DNA of 64,000 nucleotides, taken from Rhodalgimonas zhirmunskyi (GTDB lineage Bacteria > Pseudomonadota > Alphaproteobacteria > Rhodobacterales > Rhodobacteraceae). Position numbers and translations under genes: made by a program. The notes under the pieces are model-generated. The model was not told where the DNA came from, made no database searches, and was given only the letters and a program-made list of their open reading frames with translations. This document shows, in pieces, positions 43,331 through 52,753 of the stretch (position 1 is the first letter of the stretch; the number at the start of each line of letters is the position of its first letter). Where the stretch lies: NCBI GenBank assembly GCA_030848925.1, contig JANFFA010000001.1, forward strand, positions 186,001-250,000. Direction: 5' to 3'.

Positions 43331-44863
43331 TCAGGCCTTTGTCTTTTCCCAATAGGGGGCGCGCAGTTCCTTTTTCAGGATCTTGCCGATTTCGCTGCGC
43401 GGCAGGTCATCGCGCAATTCGATGGCTGAAAGGCGCTGAGTTTTGCCCAGTTGCGCGTTGGCCCATGTGCGGATCGCGTCCGCGTCGACACCTGCGGTCT
43501 GTGGCACGACCAAGCCAAGTGGGGTTTCGCCCCAATCCTCGGACGGGATGGCGATCACGGCGACGTCGGCCACGTCAGGATGAGCGCGCAGGACCTTTTC
43601 CAGATCGGCGGCATAGATGTTGAAGCCGCCGGAAATGATCATGTCTTTGCGCCGATCAAGCAGGTGCAGGAAGCCGTCTTCGTCGAACCGGCCCATGTCG
43701 CCGGTGCGGATGAAATCCCAGCCCTCGGGGCTGACCCAGCGGCTTTCTTGGGTTTTCTCGTCGGCGTTGAGGTAGCCCTGCATCATCGGACCGCCGCGCC
43801 CGACGATTTCGCCATAGGAGCCAGCGGGCAGTTCATGGCCGTCCTCGTCGATGATGCGCGCCTCGCAGCCCTCGGCCACCTTTCCCACGGTATCAAGCTT
43901 GGTGGGGTTGGCGCGGGCATCGAGAACGGTGGTCAGGCCGCCCTCGGTCATGCCGTAGACCTCGAACAGATCGCCGGGCCAGCGTTCCAGCACATCGGCG
44001 ATGAGCGGGCCGGGCAAAGGGGCGGAGGTCGATAGTTTCACGCGCCATGAGGTGAGGTCGTATTTGTCGAAATCGGGGTGTTTCATGATCCGCATGTATT
44101 GCACCGGCACCAGCATGCCGTGGGTGACGTGGTGCTTTTGGGACAGGTTCAGAAACTGCTCCACATCGAATTTCGCCATGCTGACAAGGGTGCCGCCACG
44201 CGCGATCACCGGCAGGGCCGAAACTAGCGTGGTGTTGGAATAAAGCGGGGTCGAAAGGATCGAGACCGCGTTTTCATCCAGCCCGAACCGCGGCATACGC
44301 ACCAGTTGGCGCGAGCGGAAGCGATGATCGTGGATGATGCCCTTGGGCGTGCCGGTGGTGCCCGAGGAATAGATCAGGTCGAAGAAATCGTCCGGCTTGA
44401 CGCGGACAGGTTCGGGTAGGGGCGCGCCTTCGGCCCATGCGTCGATGCCTTCGAGGCGGATCACCTCGCCCGCGCCGAGGGTTTCGGCGACATCGGCGTA
44501 ACGATCCGAGGTAAAAAGCACGGTTGCGCCGCAATCGGCGAACATGATTTTCAGCGTTTCCGGCTGCGCCGAAAAGGGCAGGGGAACGACACAGGCCCCG
44601 GCGCAAAGGATGCCGGCGTAAAGCGCGAGGTAGGGCGCAGAATTTTCGGCCAGAACGGCGATGCGGTCGCCGCGCCCGACGCCCATCCGGTTGAGCCGGC
44701 CCGCGATGCGCGTGGCAAGGTCCCCGAATTGCGCCCAGGTCCATTCATGGGCCTCGTCGATCACCGCCAGCTTGGCGGGGTCGCGCTCTTTCACCTCGTA
44801 AAAGGCATGGCCAAAATCGATTGCTTCGTATTGTGGCCCCTCGGGGGCGTGTAGCCGTGTCAT
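43331..44863 (-). CDS. AMP-dependent acyl-CoA synthetase/ligase
   Basis: A 510-residue ANL-superfamily enzyme that activates a carboxylic acid with ATP and CoA. It has the P-loop-like LIYSSGTTGTPKGII, the A5 motif VYGMTEGG, GDMGRFDEDGFLHLLDRRKDMI (A7-A8) and the C-terminal lysine motif PRSEIGKILKKELR. It is divergent from a Liv-type ABC operon (45129-49789), which could import its acid substrate. The substrate is not readable from sequence; aromatic or medium-chain acids are possibilities. Confidence 0.88.
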   Translation of the reverse strand: MTRLHAPEGPQYEAIDFGHAFYEVKERDPAKLAVIDEAHEWTWAQFGDLATRIAGRLNRMGVGRGDRIAVLAENSAPYLALYAGILCAGACVVPLPFSAQPETLKIMFADCGATVLFTSDRYADVAETLGAGEVIRLEGIDAWAEGAPLPEPVRVKPDDFFDLIYSSGTTGTPKGIIHDHRFRSRQLVRMPRFGLDENAVSILSTPLYSNTTLVSALPVIARGGTLVSMAKFDVEQFLNLSQKHHVTHGMLVPVQYMRIMKHPDFDKYDLTSWRVKLSTSAPLPGPLIADVLERWPGDLFEVYGMTEGGLTTVLDARANPTKLDTVGKVAEGCEARIIDEDGHELPAGSYGEIVGRGGPMMQGYLNADEKTQESRWVSPEGWDFIRTGDMGRFDEDGFLHLLDRRKDMIISGGFNIYAADLEKVLRAHPDVADVAVIAIPSEDWGETPLGLVVPQTAGVDADAIRTWANAQLGKTQRLSAIELRDDLPRSEIGKILKKELRAPYWEKTKA

Positions 44864-45128
44864 ATGTGTCCTCCCTCTTGAGTGCAGAGCATTCCCAAGG
44901 GACGGCGGGACCGCAAGCGAAACGCGGCGGCACGAGAGGACCTATGGCTGATGCCGGTCGAATAGGCGGGCGACCTGTGTGGTCAGGGGAAATACGGGCG
45001 TTCCAGTGCTGTGGCGCGAAGCTCTGCATTGCGGCGGGAGTTTTGCTGCATTATCCATGTTTTGCGCGACACCGCGCGGACAACGGGACCGGCGGACATA
45101 AACGTGCCGGACATGCAGGGAGAGATAC

Positions 45129-46268
45129 ATGGAATTCAAGCATCTGATGCTGGCCGCCTGTACAGCGGCATTGTGCGGCGGTGCGGCGCTGGCCGAGAAC
45201 GTCAAGGTGGGCATGATCACAACGCTTTCGGGCGGTGGGGCCGGCCTTGGGATCGACACGCGCGATGGCTTTATGCTGGCCGTGAAACAGGCCGGGCGCG
45301 ACGATCTGGAGGTGGTGATCGAGGATGACCAGCGCAAGCCCGACATGGCCGTGCAACTGGCCGACAAGATGATCCAGCAGGAAAAGGTCGATGTGTTGAC
45401 CGGGATCGTCTGGTCGAACCTTGCGATGGCCGTGGTTCCGGCGGCGGTGGCGCAGGGCAAATTCTATCTGTCCACCAATGCCGCGCCTTCGGCGCTGGCC
45501 GGGCGGGGCTGTAACCCGCTTTATTTCTCGGTCTCTTATCAGAACGACAACCTGCACGAGGCGGCGGGCGCCTATATGCGGGATGCGGGCTATAAGGCGC
45601 CCTTCATCCTTGCGCCCAACTATCCGGCGGGCAAGGACAGCCTGACCGGGTTCAAACGCTTTTTTGAAGGCACGCCCAAGGACGAGATCTATACCAAGCT
45701 GGGGCAGACGGATTACTCGGCCGAGCTTGCCCAGATCCGCGCCAGTGGGGCGGATTCGGTGTTCTTCTTCCTGCCGGGGGGGATGGGGATTTCCTTCCTC
45801 AAGCAATATCAGGCGAGCGGGCTTGACCTGCCGCTGGTGGGACCGGCGTTCAGTTTCGATCAGGGCATCCTTCAGGCCGTGGGCGATGCCGCGCTTGGCG
45901 TGAAGAACACCTCGCAATGGTCCAAGGACATCGACAACGCCGCCAACAAGGCTTTTGTCGACGGGTTTCAGGCCGAGTATGGTCGTCTGCCCTCGCTCTA
46001 TGCGGCGCAGGGCTATGACACCGCCAACCTGTTGATCAGCGCGATGGACAAGGCCGATGTCAGCGACAAGGCCGCGTTCCAGGCGGCACTTGAAGCGGCG
46101 GACTTCCCGAGCGTGCGGGGCAAATTCTCGTTCGGGGCGAACCATCACCCGGTGCAGGACATTTACGTGCGCGAAGTGGTGCAGGAAGGCGATGTGCTGA
46201 CCAACAAGATCGTCGGTTTCGCGATCAAGGATCGTGCCGATGCCTATGTCGGTGAGTGCAAGATGTAA
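45129..46268 (+). CDS. Periplasmic substrate-binding protein, branched-chain amino-acid ABC type
   Basis: A 379-residue periplasmic binding protein (Peripla_BP_6 type). The signal peptide (1-22) ends GGAALAEN. The start of the mature domain is KVGMITTLSGGGAGLGIDTRDGF, with VLTGIVWSNLAMAVVPAA and LYAAQGYDTANLL later. It captures the solute for the LivH/M/G/F proteins downstream. Despite the family name, such systems in this group often take up aromatic or other carboxylates. A hairpin follows the gene. Confidence 0.9.
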   Translation: MEFKHLMLAACTAALCGGAALAENVKVGMITTLSGGGAGLGIDTRDGFMLAVKQAGRDDLEVVIEDDQRKPDMAVQLADKMIQQEKVDVLTGIVWSNLAMAVVPAAVAQGKFYLSTNAAPSALAGRGCNPLYFSVSYQNDNLHEAAGAYMRDAGYKAPFILAPNYPAGKDSLTGFKRFFEGTPKDEIYTKLGQTDYSAELAQIRASGADSVFFFLPGGMGISFLKQYQASGLDLPLVGPAFSFDQGILQAVGDAALGVKNTSQWSKDIDNAANKAFVDGFQAEYGRLPSLYAAQGYDTANLLISAMDKADVSDKAAFQAALEAADFPSVRGKFSFGANHHPVQDIYVREVVQEGDVLTNKIVGFAIKDRADAYVGECKM

Positions 46269-46298
46269 GACGCGTGTCGTCTAAGTGACTGACATGGA

Positions 46299-46332
46299 CG
46301 GGCAGCGCGGCGAAAAGCGGCGCTGCCCGGTT
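46299..46332 (+). terminator. Hairpin between the binding-protein gene and the permease genes
   Basis: CGGGCAGCGC (46299-46308) pairs with GCGCTGCCCG (46320-46329) across 11 nt, followed by a short GTTT. In binding-protein operons such hairpins often end part of the transcripts or protect the 5' mRNA, raising the level of the binding protein over the permeases. Confidence 0.7.
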
Positions 46333-46409
46333 TCTGCCGAAAGCCCCGATATGCCCGATTTCGCCCTGCTTTCATTGATCATGCGCGCCCGCGCAGGCAG
46401 AGGTGCGCC

Positions 46410-47330
46410 ATGAGTGCGGCGCTGTTCATCGAGCAGGTCTTCAACGGGTTGCAGTTCGGGGTGATGCTGTTTTTGATGTCGGCCGGGCTGACCCTGATCT
46501 TTGGGGTCATGGGGTTGATCAACCTTGCGCATGGCGCGCTTTATATGGTGGGGGCGTTTGCGGCGGCGGCGGTGTCGGCGGCGACGGGATCGTTCCTGCT
46601 GGCGTTGATGGGGGCGCTGGCGGCCTCGGCCGTGGCGGGGGTGTTGGTCGAAGTGATCGTCATCCGGCGGCTTTATGCGCGTGATCACCTTGATCAGGTG
46701 TTGGCGACCTTTGCGCTGATCCTGATATTTTCGGAAGGGACGCGGTGGGTGTTCGGGTCGTTCCCGCTCTACCTTGATGTGCCCGCAGCGCTGGCGGGGC
46801 CGGTGATGCTGCCCTTCGGGATCGCTTACCCGGCCTATCGTCTTGCCATCATCGGGATCGGGCTTGTGGTGGCGGCGGCGCTGTTTTTCCTGATCGCGGG
46901 CACGCGCGTGGGCATGCGGATCCGCGCGGGTGAAAGCGATCGTGAGATGATCGGCGCTTTGGGCGTCAATATCTCGGCGCTTTACACCGGGGTGTTCGCG
47001 CTTGGCGCGGCGCTGGCGGGGTTCGCGGGCGCGTTGGTGGGCGCGATCCAGTCGGTGCAAGTGGGCATGGGCGAGCCGGTGCTGATCCTTGCCTTCGTCA
47101 CCATCGTGATCGGCGGGATCGGCTCGATCCGGGGGGCGTTTGTCGGCGCGCTTCTGGTGGGGCTGACAGATACGCTGGGCCGGGTGCTGTTGCCGATCTT
47201 GTTCAGCGCGGTGATGGAGCCGTCGGCGGCGGCCACGGTGGGCGGGGCGCTGGCGTCGATGGCGATCTATATCCTGATGGCGTTGGTGCTTCTGTTCAAA
47301 CCCACGGGCCTTTACGGGGGTGCGGCATGA
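46410..47330 (+). CDS. ABC transporter permease, LivH type
   Basis: A 306-residue inner-membrane permease with about eight hydrophobic segments, starting FIEQVFNGLQFGVMLFLMSA and with the family's LIFGVMGLINLAHGALYMVG. The EAA-like cytoplasmic loop is GMRIRAGESDREMIGALGVN (about 170-189). It pairs with the LivM-type permease overlapping by 4 bp. It forms half of the translocation pore. Confidence 0.92.
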   Translation: MSAALFIEQVFNGLQFGVMLFLMSAGLTLIFGVMGLINLAHGALYMVGAFAAAAVSAATGSFLLALMGALAASAVAGVLVEVIVIRRLYARDHLDQVLATFALILIFSEGTRWVFGSFPLYLDVPAALAGPVMLPFGIAYPAYRLAIIGIGLVVAAALFFLIAGTRVGMRIRAGESDREMIGALGVNISALYTGVFALGAALAGFAGALVGAIQSVQVGMGEPVLILAFVTIVIGGIGSIRGAFVGALLVGLTDTLGRVLLPILFSAVMEPSAAATVGGALASMAIYILMALVLLFKPTGLYGGAA

Positions 47331-48346
47331 GGCGCGAGGCGATTTTCAACACCGCGCTGTGGCTGGGGCTTTTGGCCTATCCCGTTTGGGCATGGCTGGG
47401 GGATGAGCCCTATCAGATCACGCTGGCGACGCGGGTGGCGATCCTGGCACTGGCCGGGGTGGGGTTGAACATCGCGCTGGGGCTGGGCGGGTTGGTGAGC
47501 CTTGGGCACGCGATGTTTTTCGGCATCGGCGGCTATGCGGCGGGGATTCTGGCCAGCCATGCGCAAAGCTATACGCCGCTTTATGACGGGGCCTTCACCA
47601 TCGAGGGCACGCAGAACATGCTGGTGATCTGGCTGGTGGCGGTGGTCGCGGCGGGGCTGGTGGCGCTTGTCACCGGCGCGCTGAGCCTGCGCACGAGCGG
47701 GGTTTACTTCATCATGATCACGCTCGCCTTCGGGCAGATGTTTTACTATTTCACCATCTCGTGGCCCGCCTATGGTGGTGAGGACGGGCTTTCGATCTAT
47801 GTGCGGAATTGGTTTCCGGGGTTGAACACGCTGGACCCGCTGACCTTTTTCCTTATCTGTTTCAGCATCCTGAGCCTTGCGTTGCTGCTGTCGTGGCGGA
47901 TTGCCGGCTCGGCCTTTGGCCTTGCCCTGAATGCGGCGCGGCAGAACGAGGACCGGGTGCGCGCCGTGGGGATCGAGCCCTATCGGTTGCGGCTGGTGGC
48001 GTTTGTCATTTCTGGCGCGATCACCGGGTTGGCGGGGGCGCTTTATGCCGACCTCAACCGGTTCGTGTCGCCGACGATGTTCAGTTGGCAGCTGTCGGGC
48101 GAGATCATGGTGTTCGTCATCCTTGGCGGGGTGGCGCGGTTGTTCGGGCCGGTCGCCGGGGCGGCGCTGTTCATCCTGTTGGAAGAGGTGCTGGGCGGGG
48201 TGTCGGACTATTGGCACATCTGGCTGGGCGTTCTGCTGCTGATCGTGGTGCTGTTTGCGCGCGGTGGGTTGATCGGGCTGATCGCAGGTCAGGGAACTGG
48301 GCAGGCAACGGGGCAGAGGAAACGCGCGGGAGGGGCGGATGACTGA
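47327..48346 (+). CDS. ABC transporter permease, LivM type
   Basis: A 339-residue inner-membrane permease with the LivM features GVGLNIALGLGGLVSLGHAM, the cytoplasmic loop FGLALNAARQNEDRVRAVGI (about 199-218) and FVILGGVARLFGPVAGAAL. The start overlaps livH by 4 bp and the end overlaps the LivG-type ATPase by 8 bp, so all five genes are one operon. The C-terminus is Gln/Arg/Gly-rich and poorly conserved. Confidence 0.92.
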   Translation: MRREAIFNTALWLGLLAYPVWAWLGDEPYQITLATRVAILALAGVGLNIALGLGGLVSLGHAMFFGIGGYAAGILASHAQSYTPLYDGAFTIEGTQNMLVIWLVAVVAAGLVALVTGALSLRTSGVYFIMITLAFGQMFYYFTISWPAYGGEDGLSIYVRNWFPGLNTLDPLTFFLICFSILSLALLLSWRIAGSAFGLALNAARQNEDRVRAVGIEPYRLRLVAFVISGAITGLAGALYADLNRFVSPTMFSWQLSGEIMVFVILGGVARLFGPVAGAALFILLEEVLGGVSDYWHIWLGVLLLIVVLFARGGLIGLIAGQGTGQATGQRKRAGGADD

Positions 48347-49103
48347 GCCGGTTTTGCGCATCTCGGGCATCACGAAAAGCTTTGGCGCGCTCAGGGCGTC
48401 GGAGGATGTGACGCTTGATTTGTGCGCGGGCGAAATCCATGCGCTGATCGGGCCGAACGGCGCGGGTAAATCGACGCTGATTGCACAGATTGCGGGGGCA
48501 TTGGCGCCTGACAGTGGCACGATCAAGTTGGAGGGGCGCGATGTGACCGCGCAAAGCACTGTGGCGCGGGCGCGGGCCGGGCTGGCGCGGACGTTCCAGA
48601 TCAGTTCGCTGGCGATGGAGGATACCGTTTTGCAAAACGCCATGCTGGGGGCGCTTGGCGCGCGCCAGGGGCGGCTTGGCCTGTTCGGCAGCGTGATGCG
48701 TGACACGGGCCTGCGGGAGACGGCGCGCGCGGCGCTGGACGAGGTGGGCTTGGGCGAGTTCGCGGGGTTCCGCGTTGGCGACCTGTCGCATGGGCAGCGC
48801 AGGCAGTTGGAAGTCGCCGTGGCGCTGACCCTCAAGCCGCGCGTGTTGCTGATGGACGAACCAATGGCGGGGCTGGGCGCGGAGGGGACGGCGCAGATGG
48901 TGCCAATGTTGCAGCGCCTGAAGCATACCGCGCCGATCCTGTTGATCGAACATGACATGGACGCGGTGTTTCAATTGGCCGACCGGATTTCGGTGTTGGT
49001 TTATGGTCAGATCATCGCCACCGACGCGCCCGATGCGATCCGCACAGACCCACGGGTGCGCGAGGCCTATCTGGGTGACGATTTGGGCGAGGACGCGGTA
49101 TGA
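48339..49103 (+). CDS. ABC transporter ATP-binding protein, LivG type
   Basis: A 254-residue ATPase with Walker A (GPNGAGKST, 38-46), signature LSHGQRRQLE, Walker B (VLLMDEPMAGLG) and H-loop (LIEHDMDAVF). The C-terminal DPRVREAYLGDDL matches the LivG family tail. It drives transport by the LivH/LivM-type pair. Confidence 0.94.
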   Translation: MTEPVLRISGITKSFGALRASEDVTLDLCAGEIHALIGPNGAGKSTLIAQIAGALAPDSGTIKLEGRDVTAQSTVARARAGLARTFQISSLAMEDTVLQNAMLGALGARQGRLGLFGSVMRDTGLRETARAALDEVGLGEFAGFRVGDLSHGQRRQLEVAVALTLKPRVLLMDEPMAGLGAEGTAQMVPMLQRLKHTAPILLIEHDMDAVFQLADRISVLVYGQIIATDAPDAIRTDPRVREAYLGDDLGEDAV

Positions 49104-49789
49104 GCCTGTTGCGTCTCGATCAGATCTCGGCGTTTTACGGACCGTCGCAGGCGTTGTTCGATGTGTCGTTGAAGCTTGAGAAGGGCGAGGTTCTGGCCCT
49201 GATGGGGCGCAACGGGATGGGCAAGACCACCACGATCAAGGTGATCTGCCGGATGTTGAAGCATCGCAGCGGGACGTTGGCCTTCGAGGGGCAGGATATG
49301 GCGCGCTGGCCGTCCTTTCGCGCGGCGCGGGCGGGGATCGGGCTTTGTCCCGAGGGGCGGCGCTGTTTTCGCAACCTGACGGTGCACGAGAATCTTGTCG
49401 CTGCGATGCGCCCGGGGGACTGGACGCTTGAGCGGGTGGGCGATCTTTTCCCGCGTCTGCAAGAGCGGCGCGATCAGGGGGCGGAGTCGCTTTCGGGGGG
49501 CGAGCAGCAGATGCTGGCCATCGGGCGCGCGCTGTTGACCAATCCGCGCCTTTTGATCCTTGACGAGGCGACCGAGGGGCTTGCCCCGGTGATCCGGCAG
49601 GAAATCTGGGCCGCGATTGCGCGGCTCAAGGGCGAGAGCGGGCTGACGATCCTTGTAGTGGACAAGACCTTGAAGGAACTGGCCCCGATTGCCGATCGTG
49701 CCGTCATTCTGGAACGCGGGCGCAGCGTTTGGCAGGGCCGGTTCGACGCGCTCGATGCGGCGACGCGCGACCGGTATTTGGGCGTTTAA
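49100..49789 (+). CDS. ABC transporter ATP-binding protein, LivF type
   Basis: A 229-residue ATPase with Walker A (GRNGMGKTTT), signature LSGGEQQMLAIGRAL and Walker B (LLILDEATEGLAP). LivF-type proteins usually carry a His in the switch; here the segment reads VVDKTLKELAP, with Lys where the H-loop His is expected. That is a possible deviation in catalytic coupling. It overlaps the LivG-type gene by 4 bp and ends the operon. Confidence 0.92.
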   Translation: MSLLRLDQISAFYGPSQALFDVSLKLEKGEVLALMGRNGMGKTTTIKVICRMLKHRSGTLAFEGQDMARWPSFRAARAGIGLCPEGRRCFRNLTVHENLVAAMRPGDWTLERVGDLFPRLQERRDQGAESLSGGEQQMLAIGRALLTNPRLLILDEATEGLAPVIRQEIWAAIARLKGESGLTILVVDKTLKELAPIADRAVILERGRSVWQGRFDALDAATRDRYLGV

Positions 49790-49899
49790 CACGGAAAATT
49801 TGGCTGAAACGCGTGGGGAACGGGCCTGCGCGGGGCGGTGCATGCTGAATAAATGTGCGCGATCTGGGGTGTTTAGGAAAAATTCGCAGGCCCCTGAAT

Positions 49900-49915
49900 T
49901 TTACCAATTGATAAA
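49900..49915. promoter_or_regulatory. RutR-like operator upstream of preT-preA
   Basis: TTTACCA-AT-TGATAAA resembles the RutR palindrome TTGACCA-N2-TGGTCAA (11 of 14 defined positions). It shares the TTTTACCA...AAAA frame with the better site at 54861-54876. It lies 57 bp before the preT ATG in an AT-rich stretch. Confidence 0.5.
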
Positions 49916-49972
49916 AAATAAAACTGTGGCAGGCTGGAGAGAACAAAAAAACCAAACAGGGAGACCCAGCCA

Positions 49973-51301
49973 ATGGCGCATTCGCCGCGCACGCCAGGGA
50001 TCGTGTCAAATCGCCTAGACAGCGAGACGCTGGCCGCGAACTTCACCGATTTGCATCCGCCGCTTGACCGTCACGAGGCGCATGTCGCCGCCGACCGGTG
50101 CTATTTCTGTCACGACGCGCCCTGTATGGAGGCTTGTCCGACATCGATCGACATCCCGCTTTTCATTCGCCAGATCGCCACCGATACGCCGCTGGCCGCC
50201 GCCAAGACGATCCTTGAGCAGAATATCCTTGGCGGGATGTGCGCCCGGGTCTGCCCGACGGAAACGCTTTGCGAAGAGGTCTGCGTGCGCGAAACGGCGG
50301 AAGGCAAGCCGGTTCTGATCGGGCAGTTGCAACGCTATGCCACGGATGCGGCGATGGCCCATGGGCCGCAGCCGTTCAAGCGGGCGGCCCCTACGGGCAA
50401 GCAGGTGGCCGTGGTGGGCGCGGGGCCTGCGGGCCTGTCTTGTGCGCACCGGTTGGCCATGCATGGCCATAGCGTCGTGATCTATGAGGCGCGCGAAAAG
50501 CCCGGTGGCCTGAACGAATATGGCATCGCGTCCTACAAGACGGTCGAAGGGTTCGCGCAGAAGGAAGTCGATTGGCTTCTGGGGATCGGCGGGATCGAGA
50601 TCCTTTACGATCACAAGCTGGGCAGTGACGTGACGCTTGAGGTGCTGACCGACAAGTACGACGCCGTGTTCCTTGGCATTGGCAAGGCCGGGGTGCATGG
50701 GCTGGAGGCGTTCGACCTTGAGGGCGTGCGCCCGGCGGTGGATTTCATTGCCGATCTGCGGCAGGCCGAAGACCTAGCCACGCTTCCAGTGGGGCGCAAC
50801 GTGGTGGTGATCGGCGGCGGCATGACGGCGGTGGACGCCGCGGTGCAGGCCAAGGCGCTTGGCGCCGAGAATGTGACCATCGCCTATCGCCGCGACCGGG
50901 GTGCGATGCCGGCCTCGACCTTCGAGCAGGATCTGGCGGCGGCGCGGGGGGTGAAGCTTGTCTTCAACGCCAATCCCGTCAGCGTTTCTGGAAACGGCGC
51001 GGTCGAAAGCGTGACCTTCGAATATACCACGCAAGAGGGCGGCACCCTGAAAGGCACGGGCGAAGAGTTTACCCTGTCGGCCGATCAGGTGTTCCTTGCC
51101 ATCGGACAGGCGCTTGACGGCGCGCCCGACGCGCTGGCGCGCGATGGTAGCGCACTGGCCGCGGATGCGACGATGCAGACATCCCATCCCAAGGTTTGGG
51201 CCGGGGGCGATTGCACCACGCAGGGCGAAGACCTGACCGTGACGGCGGTGGCGCAGGGGCGCGATGCCGCCGAAGCGATCCACCTTCATCTGACAGCTTA
51301 A
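49973..51301 (+). CDS. preT: NAD-dependent dihydropyrimidine dehydrogenase subunit PreT
   Basis: A 442-residue FAD/Fe-S subunit that, with PreA, reduces uracil or thymine to the dihydro forms. The N-terminal cluster region carries DRCYFCHDAPCMEACPTSI and CARVCPTETLCEEVCVRE. The two dinucleotide folds start at VAVVGAGPAGLSCAHRLA (about 143) and VVVIGGGMTAVDAAVQAKA (about 278). The C-terminal FAD segment is VWAGGDC. It is followed 13 bp later by preA. The same family includes glutamate synthase small-subunit-like oxidoreductases, but the preA partner makes the role clear. Confidence 0.93.
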   Translation: MAHSPRTPGIVSNRLDSETLAANFTDLHPPLDRHEAHVAADRCYFCHDAPCMEACPTSIDIPLFIRQIATDTPLAAAKTILEQNILGGMCARVCPTETLCEEVCVRETAEGKPVLIGQLQRYATDAAMAHGPQPFKRAAPTGKQVAVVGAGPAGLSCAHRLAMHGHSVVIYEAREKPGGLNEYGIASYKTVEGFAQKEVDWLLGIGGIEILYDHKLGSDVTLEVLTDKYDAVFLGIGKAGVHGLEAFDLEGVRPAVDFIADLRQAEDLATLPVGRNVVVIGGGMTAVDAAVQAKALGAENVTIAYRRDRGAMPASTFEQDLAAARGVKLVFNANPVSVSGNGAVESVTFEYTTQEGGTLKGTGEEFTLSADQVFLAIGQALDGAPDALARDGSALAADATMQTSHPKVWAGGDCTTQGEDLTVTAVAQGRDAAEAIHLHLTA

Positions 51302-51314
51302 GGAGGGCCTCCAA

Positions 51315-52619
51315 ATGGCTGATCTTACAACAAATTTTCTGGGTATCACGACACCCAACCCGTTCTGGCTGGCTTCGGCGCCGCCGACTGACAAGGAATA
51401 CAACGTGCGGCGCGCCTTCGAGGCGGGCTGGGGCGGCGTTGTCTGGAAGACGCTGGGCGAGGAAGGCCCGCCCGTCGTCAACGTCAATGGGCCGCGCTAT
51501 GGCGCGATGTATGGTGCCGACCGGCGCTTGCTGGCGCTCAACAATATCGAGTTGATCACCGACCGTCCGCTGCAGACCAACCTTGAGGAAATCGCGCGGG
51601 TCAAGGCCGATTACCCGGACCGCGCCATCATCGTTTCGATCATGGTGCCCTGTGACGAGCGCAGTTGGAAAGCGATCCTGCCGCGCGTGGCCGAAACCGG
51701 CGCCGATGGGATCGAGCTGAACTTCGGCTGTCCGCATGGCATGAGTGAGCGCGGCATGGGCGCCGCCGTGGGGCAGGTGCCGGAATATATCGAAATGGTC
51801 ACCCGCTGGTGCAAGGAAAACTACGACAAGCCGGTGATCGTGAAGCTGACGCCCAACATCACCGATATCCGCTATCCGGCGCGCGCGGCGCATAATGGCG
51901 GGGCGGATGCGGTGAGCCTGATCAATACGGTCAACTCGATCACCAGTGTGAACCTTGATGACTTCAGCCCCGAGCCGTCAATCGACGGCAAGGGCAGCCA
52001 TGGCGGTATGTGCGGCCCGGCGGTCAAACCGATGGCGCTGAACATGGTGGCCGAGATCGCCCGCGACCCCGAATGTAAAGGCCTGCCCATTTCCGGCATC
52101 GGTGGTGTCACCACCTGGCGCGATGCGGCGGAGTTCATGTCGCTGGGGGCGGGCAATGTGCAGGTCTGCACCGCCGCCATGACCTATGGCTTCAAGGTGG
52201 TGCAGGAGATGATCTCGGGCCTTAGCGACTGGATGGACAAGAAGGGCTATACCGATACGTCCGAAATCGTCGGGCGCGCGGTGCCCAACGTGACCGATTG
52301 GCAGTACCTGAACCTCAACTACGTGTCGAAAGCGGTGATCGATCAGGACCTCTGCATCAAGTGTGGCCGGTGCTATGCCGCCTGCGAAGACACCTCGCAT
52401 CAGGCGATCCTGATGAAAGAGGGCCGGGTGTTCGAGGTGGATGACAGCGAATGCGTGGCCTGCAACCTGTGCGTCAATGTCTGCCCCGTCGAGGATTGCA
52501 TCACGATGGAGCGGATGGCGGCGGGCGAGACCGATCCGCGCACCGGCAAGGTGGTGTCGGATGAGTATGCCAACTGGACGACGCACCCCAACAACCCGGG
52601 GGCCTGTGCCGCGGAATAA
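51315..52619 (+). CDS. preA: NAD-dependent dihydropyrimidine dehydrogenase subunit PreA
   Basis: A 434-residue FMN catalytic subunit. The TIM barrel resembles dihydroorotate dehydrogenase, with NPFWLASAPPT, ELNFGCPHGMSERGMG (catalytic Cys region) and SGIGGVTTWRDA. Two 4Fe-4S motifs lie in the last ~85 residues: CIKCGRCYAAC and CVACNLCVNVCP. It performs the first, rate-setting step of reductive pyrimidine breakdown. An AAGGAGG site precedes the start and a strong terminator follows. Confidence 0.95.
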   Translation: MADLTTNFLGITTPNPFWLASAPPTDKEYNVRRAFEAGWGGVVWKTLGEEGPPVVNVNGPRYGAMYGADRRLLALNNIELITDRPLQTNLEEIARVKADYPDRAIIVSIMVPCDERSWKAILPRVAETGADGIELNFGCPHGMSERGMGAAVGQVPEYIEMVTRWCKENYDKPVIVKLTPNITDIRYPARAAHNGGADAVSLINTVNSITSVNLDDFSPEPSIDGKGSHGGMCGPAVKPMALNMVAEIARDPECKGLPISGIGGVTTWRDAAEFMSLGAGNVQVCTAAMTYGFKVVQEMISGLSDWMDKKGYTDTSEIVGRAVPNVTDWQYLNLNYVSKAVIDQDLCIKCGRCYAACEDTSHQAILMKEGRVFEVDDSECVACNLCVNVCPVEDCITMERMAAGETDPRTGKVVSDEYANWTTHPNNPGACAAE

Positions 52620-52658
52620 GGCGCAGTAATACAGAGACGACAGATCGTCTGACAAATC

Positions 52659-52698
52659 GGCCCGGCGCGCGATCCTTGGGTTTGCGCGCCGGGCCTTT
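52659..52698 (+). terminator. Intrinsic terminator after preA
   Basis: GGCCCGGCGCGC (52659-52670) and GCGCGCCGGGCC (52684-52695) form a 12-bp perfect stem with a 13-nt loop, followed by TTTGG. Confidence 0.88.
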
Positions 52699-52753
52699 GG
52701 CGTGATAGCGCTGGATCTATCGCATCCTTTTGCCCAGAACAGAGCGCCTTGTC

